Made by a program: the position numbers and the translations under genes. The notes under the pieces were generated by a model. It did no database searches, had not been told where the DNA came from, and saw nothing but the letters and a program-made list of their open reading frames with translations. This document shows positions 47,146-59,100 of a DNA stretch of 64,000 nucleotides, in pieces. The DNA is from Yponomeuta sedellus (lineage: Eukaryota; Arthropoda; Insecta; Lepidoptera; Yponomeutidae). The DNA lies in the NCBI GenBank assembly GCA_934045075.1, contig OW203723.1:22409615-22473614 (forward strand), given 5' to 3'. Every line of letters begins with the position of its first letter. Within the stretch, counting starts at the first letter, position 1.

Positions 47146-50100
47146 CTGAAATTGCCGAGGATCTCTGTAAAAAATTTAGAAATATACACCTAGAAACTCA
47201 GATAAGGCATAGCCATCAATATTATTCACCATTTCTGTTCAACAGTGCTTAGGTTCCATTGATGCATTTAATATGTTTTTCGTGGCTCTTTTAGTCCACT
47301 ATGAAAAAAGATATTTCGACATTCTTCTGAAAGATAGATAGAATATTCTCTATTGTACACAGAAATTACAGTAACAGAAATTATATAAAAAATATAGTAC
47401 AAATGCCGGCCTTATTACTAAAAGCTATTTCTTCCAGACCATTATAGACGGAGACACAGATTTTTTTCAAACATTCGCTTGAAATCCAAATAACATCGCT
47501 AAAGATGCCTATTTAGTTTCCTCACCACTTAAGAAATTAACACCTGTTCGATATCCGGTGTGTTAAATGCATATTAGTTTAAGCTAGTGGGTAATGTCCT
47601 GATAATTAACATTAAAAATTATAGTCCCATAAAATTAATTCAAGAGATCGCGATTTTTATATCGTGAGATTCGCAGGTGCTAAGTTATGTTATCTTTATT
47701 AATATTCCAAATTCATCTTGGCATATATTGCCTTTACTTGGTGACTTATGTTTGGGTACAACACTGTTAATGAAAGAAATTAACTCGACAACTTACTATT
47801 TCACTCATATTGAGCTCAAACAATATTGTCCTCGTGTTAGGGTATTGTTTGAGCAAGGCTCAAATAGTTAATCAGTCCGTTTCTGAAATTACCAGTGCAA
47901 TAACGAATTTGAACTATTTTGTATAACATACATACAGTCATAAAATACAGTCAGTTGATGAGCAGCTATTTTTTCGTGCCCCTGGCTTTAGAAACTACTG
48001 GGGTCTGGGGTTTTCAGGGCCAAGACTTTATTAAAGAGGTAGGTCGTCGTCTGAGGAACCGCGGCTTGGACTACCGCTCCGGAGCATATTTGATGCAGAG
48101 GATATCCCTAGCAGTGCAGCGCGGTAATGCTGCCAGCGTTACGGGAACCTTTGGGTCGGATATGTCTCGGGGCGGTTTGATTGACTAATCTTATTTTGTT
48201 TCTGTCGTTTGTGTAATTTTGTTTTTTTTTTGTGTTTAAATAAAAAAAAAATTTTTTGTATAACTTATTTCAGGTTGACAAGATACAAGACATATTTTTG
48301 ATAAGAGTTCAATGAAAATCCTAAGGCGCCTCCCTTGACCACCCGTATTTGGCAAATCTTAACCATCTATAGCCGGCGTTCCTGACAAATCTTTAGCTCT
48401 GAATTTGTAAAACTTCCAATTTATTATAAGTCGTTGGCAAATACACGACTAGAAGTAGCCGAGTGAAGCGCCAATATTAATAATTTCAAGTGAAAAGTCT
48501 CATAAGTCAAAAGTCGAATAAAATTTATGATGTAAGTACCAATGTAATAGCCCAGTTGTGAAGCCCATGTAGGTCTAAACGTTAATAAAATTGTAATCAG
48601 CACTTCTTCTTAGCGTGTCGATGGCATACATTTTTTTTTATCAACACATATCTTACTAGACAGTTGCGGCCCAGAACTTTGCGACGCTAACTGCTTTATT
48701 ATTTACAATCATTAGGTCCTCCTGAGCACTTCCCAGCACTGTCTCTTTGTTTCAAACGTCCAAAATACAGCGGTTCAACTCGTATGTACAATGCCGCTAT
48801 CTACCCTAAAGCAACTCGTATAGCGTTCAACATAAAGTCAAGATTATCTACAAAAGCGCCCGTGGCCTAGCCGAAACAAGTGATTGGAATCAATCACTTG
48901 CGTTAAGCAACAATAGGCGCGGTCAGGTGCAGGATGGGTGATCGTCCCGTGACTACCGCTAGTGGCATTTTTTCCGAACGCTCCTGTGCTTCGCAAGGCA
49001 CGTTAAGTAATGGCAGTCGTTAAGTCATGTCAGAGGCCTTATAGGCGGCTTGATAACTTCAGACAGTCAGGGTCGCTACTGTCAATACTCCACCAACCCG
49101 GACTTGGCCCCCATGGTAGAGTATGGCATAACCTTCCTGCAATGCAGGAAGAGACCCGTGCCCCAGCAGTGGGTACATACAAGGGTTGATATCGATCTAC
49201 AAAAGGTTTGCTAGCTAACCTCATCCCTTATATCGAAGGCGTCCACCAGACCAACGGCATTTGGCCGGATTTTGCAGAGCAGTTCTTCGTATTGCAGCTG
49301 AAGATCTTGGACATCGCGCTCAGAGATCGCTGTGTACTGAAACAAAAGGGTTGCTGAAGTGAGATTGGATGGGAGAAGATGGATGATAAGGCGGGATTTC
49401 GTCAGCAAGAAGACAGGATGATGGTCGAAAGGCATTTGAAAAGATTCATCGTTTCTGTAAATCCTCGCTGAAATCATACGTCGACTTTTCGAGGGAAAAG
49501 TTTTCGTTTTTCGATTGCATCACGGCTGGATAATCCACTGATTTGGATTTTAATAAAACGCACCAAGTCACTGTTACATATTAAATATTAACCCTAGGCT
49601 AAGTTCTATATTTATTGCTACTAATGTAACACTGGACCGTTGTCTGTAAATTAATTGAAATAAATAAATAACTACGTGTTGCTTGCTCCGTAAATATTTC
49701 TTTCGAAATCTATTTCAGCGTATTTTTATTTAAACTAATACAGAAATTGTGACTTAACGAACGTCACAAGTAAAACTAGCTGTCCACTTTAAAAAAATGG
49801 ACAAAACTCCAAACTTATCTAGAGTTTACCTATTATTTCAACTGTGATATTATTCTAATATCTAGAAGTAATACATCGAACCGGCTTCTTTACTGTTATA
49901 ATAACTCTTTAGGCACAAAGTGTGCTTTACATATTCGTTTGCGTTTCTGAAATCACACCCAGACTTATGTCATTTGTACATAAAGCCCCCAGTGGGAATC
50001 AAACCCGCGAATGGAACATTGAGGTATGGAACTGCGGATATTTAGCGGCGATTTTGTTTTTTTCTCTTTACCAATATTTAAACTGCATTTAATATTTTTG

Positions 50101-53100
50101 TGAGCGTTTCAAATTATAGCTATCCGATAGAAAAGGGAAAGATTTATTTCGGTTTCTTTCTTTTATTTGTCCATTAATTAAATATACATCATAATATATT
50201 AAGTCAAGATTCAGCATGGCTTTTCTATTAGGATTGGAAAATATCCTGCGATTTCTAGTTTTTGAACGTCGGCGCAGGTGTCTGTTTTAAATAAGATATT
50301 AACCTACCTAATTGAAACAAAAACGATGATTTATTAGCATAATCCTAATTGAATCATATTGAATTCTAAATATTGCTTTGCGCAGGGGGCAGATCGTATA
50401 TATATATATATATATATATATACGATCTGCCCCGAAACGGCTTTACCTTTTATAAGTGTGTATGTTTGTTAATTCTATAAAAAAAATATCTTATTCCTAA
50501 GGGAGAATCGGTAAACCGCGAGTAACACTGCGAGGCACAGCTAGTAAATACATAGTACCCACAAAGTTACCTATCTATGAAGGTCTACTACGTCGCATAC
50601 GAATACTACGCTTAAACAGTAAGAAAAAAAGTCTACACAAAGTACCTTGTATGGTCATAAATAAACTTTGAATTGTAGTTTGAAACGCGGCCTGGTGGCT
50701 TGACAGAAGTAGAACCGCTATTCCGTCTTTTTCTACTTACTATCGGCGCTGATCTTTATAACACTTCAGGAACAATTAAAAGCCTATTGTCCAGCACTGA
50801 CCTTCGATCAGCAGTAGCATGAATGAACCAGATGAGGAGATTAGTTTGATACAACCGGCTTTTTGACCTCGAACCTCAATACTTATAAGTATTGAGACCT
50901 TATGACTCAGTTTCTTTCTAGTCAAATAGGACGAGATTAGATCTTGATTAATAGCCAAGTTATTAGTAGATAGAACATACTTTCTTTTTAAAAGTACCTA
51001 AATGCAAGACGATTTATTACAGGGAGACGAATGACGGGAAAGACTGGCAGGCAGGCAGACAGATAAAAAAACTTGGCCTTTGCAGATGCAAAACGTAGAT
51101 TCACGTAGACAGTCTGTTAGCTTTTAGAATATACCTCGGGCTCTAGAGTAGGCTTCGGTTTTCAACGAAACGAAACTTCCTGGTCTGTATAAAACTTTCT
51201 TCACTATTTTAAAAAGTTATGTAAAGCGAAGTGTCATATTAGTTCCGATATTTCTATTACACGAATATATCCGATTCTATCCGATAGTAACCGAGTTATA
51301 TTCTAAAAGCTACCGGACTGTACGTAATGAGATGATTTATACAGCGTCCAGTGGCAACTTCACTCATACTGCATGAGTGAAGGGTCCGCACGGACGCTAC
51401 GGTGCCTAGAACATTTTTTTTTTGTGGAGTAGTCTTTTCCAGCATCTATACTATCCGACTAAACTGCCTGTCAGACAAACGAGTTTGTTAATCAAGAGTT
51501 TATATTAGTAATAGAGTGGGAACTTACTTCAGAATTAGATTGGAAGGACATAGTAATTAGGTATAATACATAAAACAAAAAATTCAGAAAAAATAAATCA
51601 GGTCGCACACATTCAAAAAATCAAGTTACTATAATAGTTAGTTACTCAGCTACACCTGAGATTACCGCACATGTATACTTGGGTCATTTTAGGTAGCAAT
51701 TGCCAAGGTATGCCAATACATCAGACGTTGGTTAGGATTTCTTCAAAATGTTTTCCTTCCCAGTTAGCCAACTATAACTTCACAAATCTACGTAATTTAG
51801 AAAACAAAGTCCTTGGCACTTGTAGGGATTCGAACCCTCTACCTCCCGATTCAGATGCCGGCCTCTACCGCTCCGCTACCACCACTCTAATATTAATAAA
51901 GCCTTATTAGATTTTGTTTTTCGTTTAGTTTAGATTTAGAATTTTAAACATATTTTAATTAACGGTGCGGCCCACGCCCATATAAAAATTCATATTTTAC
52001 GGCATCAGTAGCCTTATCACGGTGATGACGTCATATGTTTTGGCCGATGTATGGTGCGTTTCGTACCACGTAACTAGAATTACTTTTCGAAAGGTACCTA
52101 TAAAAAAGTGTTTCTTTACTACGATTATCGATCTTGTAACGTTGCGTCTTCGATGACACCAAAAAAATTTAAAACAAAGTGATCCTGGAATTCGAACCCA
52201 AAACCTCACGCCTGTAAAGGAAGGTGGTCAATCTCCTGCGCCTGTTGAATGCAAATTCTTACCTTTGAGTGAACATAAAATGAAATACAAAAAAAGAATC
52301 CGAAACGAAAGCAGAGTGGAACCAGTCTAGTCAACATTTCTTACCGGAGCAAAAAACAAAAATAACTGAAACCCAGGGTCCCCGAAAGAACCGTTTTGTT
52401 ATTTTAATTAATTCAATAAGTCCTTCACTTGAACATTTCAGGTTATTGTGTAACAGTAGTTAACAGTACTCGACATATCTTTATGTAGTCTCAGTTCCAA
52501 TCCAAAAGAAAATCGCGCGCGCTTTGTACGGAGAAAAGTGGCCAGTATGTTTTGACGTATTTTTGCGCGGCAAAGTGTTTACATTATTTTTAATTGACCA
52601 GCCAGTACTCTTCCGGGGCATTGAACTGTCGAAAGCGTTTAAAAAGGCTGGGAGAAGAAGGTACACCAGTGACCTACTAGTGGCCATGCACAGTACCAAC
52701 TGGTAGGTTACGGTAAGCTAGCTAGGTACTTATAGGTAAGATCAATCAGTTCGTTATCGAATACAATGGATTTGCTTTAACGGTCGACGAGTTGAACATA
52801 TACTTTTGAAAATCGAACATGTGATAGAGTTCAAAGAAGGTTCAATAGGTGCCAGTTTCTGGCATGTTAGACAGTTGCTTACAAAGTAAAATGGCATGTA
52901 CACTGAAAAAATGCATTTTACAGTTCTTTAAATTTCACGTCAATAAAGTTTATTCAGCTACGTTGTTTGCCTATTTTTAGTATAAAAAGTAGTATATATT
53001 TAAGTATGTTAAAAACACCGGTACTTTCAATTTACTTTCAAGATACGGAATACTGATGGTCGAAAACATTAACGTTTCATTTCTCAATTTTCTTACAACA

Positions 53101-56100
53101 TTGAATCTGGGTAATTTAAAAACGTTACCTTTATTTTAAAAATAATGGTTCATTGCAAAAAAAAACAGTATTATTAATAATTTATCAATAATAACATATT
53201 GGTAAATATTCGTGATTTCCAACCTTTTGCTCGAAACTGTGAATCCAAATTTAAAGAGGTAGGAAATATCTTGACGTTGAGAAAAAATGTGGAAGAGTAG
53301 GTTTAAAACATAAAACGACCCATGGTTTTATTATTTTTGGATGGCAGGGAGTGGTCGGGGACATAGCTCAGGAGTGGAGAGCAAAAGGGCCTATGCCCAG
53401 CAAGGCACACTAAACCGGCTAATAAAAAAAATCGTTATTTTTAACTTAATGTTTGTACAGTGTAGTAATTATGGATCATTAAAAAAATTTATGACGTCCC
53501 ATTTTTTCAAAACCAGCGCCATATGTTTATAAATCATGGTTCGAATGTCCCTTGAAAAATTCTAAACCGAATTAAGAATAGGAAAGATTTTTTTTTCCAT
53601 CAATTTATATGAGAGCATTTTGTAGAGCATCGAACCTATAAATTTATCAACAAAAATATTCTAGCCTAAAGCTAGCGCAAATGTAGGCCCATTATGCAAT
53701 GATCTCATAAAACAGTAGGCTATGCGCCATCGTGGCTCCGGTTAAAATAAACGCACAACACTGGTAGCTGCCTAAATACATTATCGACATGTCCCCCGTG
53801 GCATTCTAGACCCAGACTTGTTGATATCTAAATCGGTTTTAGATAATTTATCCTCTTATCGTGGAAGATATTGTAAGAAACAAAACGTCCGATCCACACG
53901 TTTGAGACAAGGAGTAATAAATTGCTCAAATGTACCGGAAAATGGGAGGCTGGTTAATATGAACTACTTTAGGTATGTTGCCTCACTTCGAAATTGCAAA
54001 AAAAAACTATTAGCTGTCCTATACATTTCAATGTCATAGGTGGTAGGGAACTTTAGTAAGGTACAGTGGAAAGCAGGTCTATCTTACATTTTTGTTGCAA
54101 ATTGGCTTTAACGTAAATGATTAAAGTGCACGTCTGGAAAAGGTGATGTGCTGTCGACTTTACAAATGATATTTTGAAGTTGTTTGAATTGATAAGTATA
54201 ACATAGATGATAGATAGAGAGATAGAGAACACTTTACTGTACATAAAAATGGAAATTACACAGATATTTCTTAACCTAACAGTACAGACGGCGGCCTTAT
54301 CACTAAAAGTGACCTCTTCCAGAAAACCTTTGTACGAACTGGACATTAGAGTAGGAAGTAGATGTACAAAAAAACGTAGAAAATGATAATTGATAATGAT
54401 AATGAGGTATATAAAAACATGCCTAAATAACCGTGTGAATAAATTATATTATCAAACAGATGCATACAAATAATTTACATAAATGAAAATAAAATATAAG
54501 CCACTCTTTCGGGAATATTTTTGTTACACCCTGTATCGTTATACCATAATCTGAGTGTACCGAAATGCATATCACCAATATAAATCAGCTGTTCCATACT
54601 ATATAACGGCCTCTATACTTTCTTCGTTCTCTCTTGAAAATTCTCTATGTTTCTCCACGCGTCTTCCTGACGTTTAATTGCGTATTTTTGAACTAAAAGA
54701 TTCGTAAACACTACACATTTTTACTTGAATTCAGATTAACTCTCTTGACTCCTGGACTCTTCCCACAAAAAATTAAGTAAATCGGATTCAAACGAACAAT
54801 TCAATGATCAATGAATGAAGCGCTCGTGGACTAGTCGAACCGAGTGATTGGAATCAATCACTCGAGTTAAGCCACAGCAGGCGCGGTCAGGTGCTGGATG
54901 GGTGACCGTCCCGCTAGTGGCATTTTCCCGAGCGCTTCCGTGCTTCGCAAGGCACGTTAAGCCGTGGGTGCCGGCTGTCATGTAATGGCAGTCGTTAAGC
55001 CATGTCAGAGGCCTTATGGGCGGCTTGATAACTTCTGACAGTAAGGCCCGCCACTGTCTTACAAACCTCCACCAAGCCGGACTTAACCCCCGTGGTGGAG
55101 TATGGCCTAACCTTCCTGCAATGCAGGAAGATACCCGTGCCCCAGCAGTGGAGACATACAGGGTTGTATTCGCAAATGAACAATTTCATATTGTTCGTTT
55201 TTTATACGATAAGCAATGCACCTTTCATACGTAATTACTCTACCATTTCTGTTATTTTATGAATTACAAGATGAATGTGTTTCCAATACTTTCGCGTTGA
55301 ACTATCAAAATTCCGCATTAGCATACAGATTTAAAATGAATGCGTTTTTTGAAACCCACTTCTTAAATAACTGAGTTAAACTTGTCCATCTTTTTTTAAT
55401 CAAAACCTAACACTAATAAATTGAGAATTATTGCCTCCATTTGACAACCGGCATGTAGGAAGACAAGAAATGGTGATTTTATGTCTAGAATGCATTGGAA
55501 AAACCTAGATATTTTTTACAATAAAACTCTTAAAGAATAGTCTAGACCGCGGCGCTATAAAACCTTATCGGTTAGTGTAACCGTAACATAACGGATTGGT
55601 TAAATATTGAGATCATCACGAATTTATTAAATTACCACGCCCCGAGACTTGCAAAAGGTGGAGTCACAAAATAACTAGGACAGAAATTCACTTTGACAAC
55701 AAACCCCTATCCTTTCTTATTTTTTTCCCGGACTGCGCCAGAAGGAGTCTTTATGTTATTTGTAATTGATTTTAGCTTGAGAGGTGTCGTTCTATTCGTA
55801 TTAACTGTGAACCGTGATACTGGGTATAAAAAGATCAAAACCATCTAGTATTTCTTAATGATTTGCGATACTATTACATAGTGATATATACGGCAACTGT
55901 AACGCTAGCGAAACGTCGAGAAATAAGGTAATTACGTTTTGCCTAATAAATAATCGCGATTAGACACGTTTAAAATACAAAACCATTCACTTACATTATG
56001 TTAAACATTTTTTACGCAGTCGAGTTTTTATTTTTTTACACAATCAATGTTTTTATTTCGTCTTAGCCTGTCGATAATAAATGGTACAGCTCACGCTAAT

Positions 56101-59100
56101 GGCAGTATTTTGGATACAAATCCGTAGAAGGCAAACTATCAGTTTGACATAGCACGCATTGCGCATATTATCGTCGCGATTTTTTTGACGGTTTTATTCG
56201 AGGACTGATTTGGTTGGGGATTTATTTAGCAAGTTTGTGCACCTTCGTCATTGATTTCATTGGATAACTGCGATGTATAATGATAATACGTGCTAAGCCG
56301 TAATGTTCTAGTGCCTTTTTTTCAAAGTAAACATTATAAATATTAACTACTATGAAAACTATTTTTAGACCCTCCAGTCTACAACCTAAGGTTATTAAGG
56401 TTAAGGTACAACCTAGGACTTTAATCGTTTTTTGCCAAAAAAGGTCGTTTTAGAGAAAATCGATTAAAGTCCAAGGATGTTGATACTACGTTCTAGGCTG
56501 TTTATTATAAAAATATTTATCACAGATATTAAGATTATTGATCTAAACTTTTTGATAAAACGTTGGCCTATACATCTACGCAATGAGAATATTTATGTGG
56601 TGGCATCTTCACTCACACTAGATGGGTGAAGGGACCACTCGGATGCTCCGTTGCCTGAGACATGAAAAAACGTATTGTAAAACAATTTATGATTTTTATT
56701 CCACCAATGGAAGTTCTAGTTGGCACCCCGAAGCGCCTTACAACGCGCGTCTCGCAATGTTGCGTTACCAGCCCAGCTCTCGGCTGTTCAAATTAATTTG
56801 TATCCAATTCGTCCTTCTGTCTTTGCAATATTGTGTTACCTTGCTTGCGAATTCTAAAAAGAAACATTAATGTTTGTGTGATAGATTTCTAATAAACGTC
56901 GAAAGGAACACGCGGAGGGCAATAAGATAAATCATAAAACTTTCGGCTTAACGGTTAACCCGCCAGTTAACGATACATAAAAGTCATGGTCAATAGTTAA
57001 ACAGGACCGGTTGAACTGTCGATGTTAACAAGCAATTAGTTAACTCTATGTGTTATTATTTGGTCCACGTAGGTAATACAGGGAGACTAAATCTGAGTCA
57101 CAAACCTGCCTCATATAACTTAACACTTGAAATCGTCCAATGAAATTTGATGACAATTTGTTATGTACTTTATTATTTAAATTTGCTTCCATTATTAAGA
57201 TTTTATCAGCCACCATCTCTGTTTCCAAGCCACCTACACACCTTCGGGGTCTCTTAGGCGACGGCACATCAACCTTTACAATTTAGTTGCAAAGTCACCG
57301 GTAACGTAACTGAGTAGAGTGCATGGGTATATAGATTGAGGTGCTGTTCACGTTCATGTGTAACATTTTTTAATTTAATTGCTGTAAAAAAAATTATTTA
57401 AATAACTGTCGAAAAACAATCGCGCTGGAGTAGTCCATCACTTTAGCCCGTGGTATCTTAGCCTATGGTATATTCTGCCTTTTTTGGATCTGTCTCTTGC
57501 AATTTCTTTTGTACAGTCTAGTCGGCAGCAGGTCAACCTTTGTTCCAAATTCGTTCCGTACTCAAAAGGTAAGTGTAAAAGTGAGGGAAAATGTAAAAAT
57601 TATGTTTTTTTGCAAAGGAATCATGACTGGGAAATCGGCTTAGAAGATATTGGGTACAAAGTCCGTTTTCAAGCATCCTTTAATAACATGAATATAATAT
57701 TGATTCAAAAAAAAAACGCTGAAAATTACGCCACCAATAATATGCGTACCTACATTTTTTAAGAACCCGTAATTTTTTACTGATTTCCAATCTAATGTTT
57801 ATGGATCAAGTAGTTTGTTTTAGCGTCCACTACGCGTGCCTTACGGGTAGGGCATCATTTTTTTACAACCCTGTGTAGACCGTATTCCTTACTTACGAGC
57901 AATAGGTCCCCGAGCTTCTCCAGAGCCCAGTACATCACATAGAGCTGCATCAGGTGGTCTAGAGTCTTCCTCAAGGGGGCAGACAGACCTGCGGTGGTGC
58001 GCTGGACTTCCGCTCTGTAGGTCGAGAGGATCACGGTGCGACAGTGGGCCTGGGGAAAATGGGTAGAGAGAATAAAGTATACATAATATACATCGTTATC
58101 AACCCTTGTATGTCCCCACTACTGGGGCACGGGTGTCTTCCTGCATCGCAGGAGGGTTAGGCCATACTCCACCATGGGGGACAAGTCCGGGTTGGTAGAG
58201 GATTGTGGCCCTTACTGTTAGAAGTTATCAATCCGCCCACGAGGGCTCTGACATGGCATACATATAAAGAACTAGGCAATATTTATTGTAAGACAGTGGC
58301 GGCCTTACTGTCAGAAGTTATCAAGCCGCCCATAAGGCCTCTGACATGGCTTAACGACTGCCATTACATGACAGCCGGCACCAACGGCTTAACGTGCCTT
58401 GCGAAGCACGAAAGCGCTGGGAAAAATGCTACTAGCGGTAGACACGGGACGGTCACCCATCCTGCACCTGACCGCGCCTAATGCTGCTTAACTCAAGTGA
58501 TTGATTACAATCACTCGGTTTGCCTAGGCCAAGAGCGCTTTACACATACTACAATTATATTAAAATCATTCAGATGACTGATGAAAAGGCAGTGTGTTAG
58601 TTTGAAACACTGGACAACTCAATTATGTCACACTTCTTTATTTGTGTTTAGGATTATAGTTAGTTTTTAAGTCGGTGAGTGCTGAAAAACAGCGCATTAT
58701 ATTTTCATTATTTTGTTTCTGGTTTCACCTTTTGTCGCCAACTATGAAGTCATTATTAGTAATTTCTCCTTTCATCCTTCTTCTTCTATTGTTGGTCGCA
58801 ATAAATGTATTTTTACTTTTTACTTATTCTACTTTAACATAATATATCTGTATATATAGGGTTATTTTTCATTTTCGATATTTACTTTTGGTCAACGTCA
58901 TATTTTACAGTGTTAATGTTGGTAGAGTTTATAGTTCATAAAAACTTGAGTTCCTAGTTTGAATTTATTTTGTTAAATTTTCCCAGTTTTTCCATTATAT
59001 CCATAAGACGAAGTCCGCTTAGTTACACTATTTATAATTACAAAGTGGTTTTTAAACTCCTCATTGTTTTTACTAGCCCCATAATTATGTTTTGTCATCA

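Noticed and set aside
48880..48970. Possible 5S rRNA gene
   Set aside because: Only the internal promoter half resembles 5S rRNA; the remaining sequence is a repeated SINE body.
49337..49477. Upstream extension of the ACOX exon y reading frame
   Set aside because: The TTTGTTTCAG acceptor next to 49336 fits family sequence and phase; the extension is intron.
57484..57762. 92-codon plus-strand frame with Cys and Lys
   Set aside because: No start context, splice sites or recognisable domain; part is related to a dispersed repeat at 27.7 and 54.1 kb.
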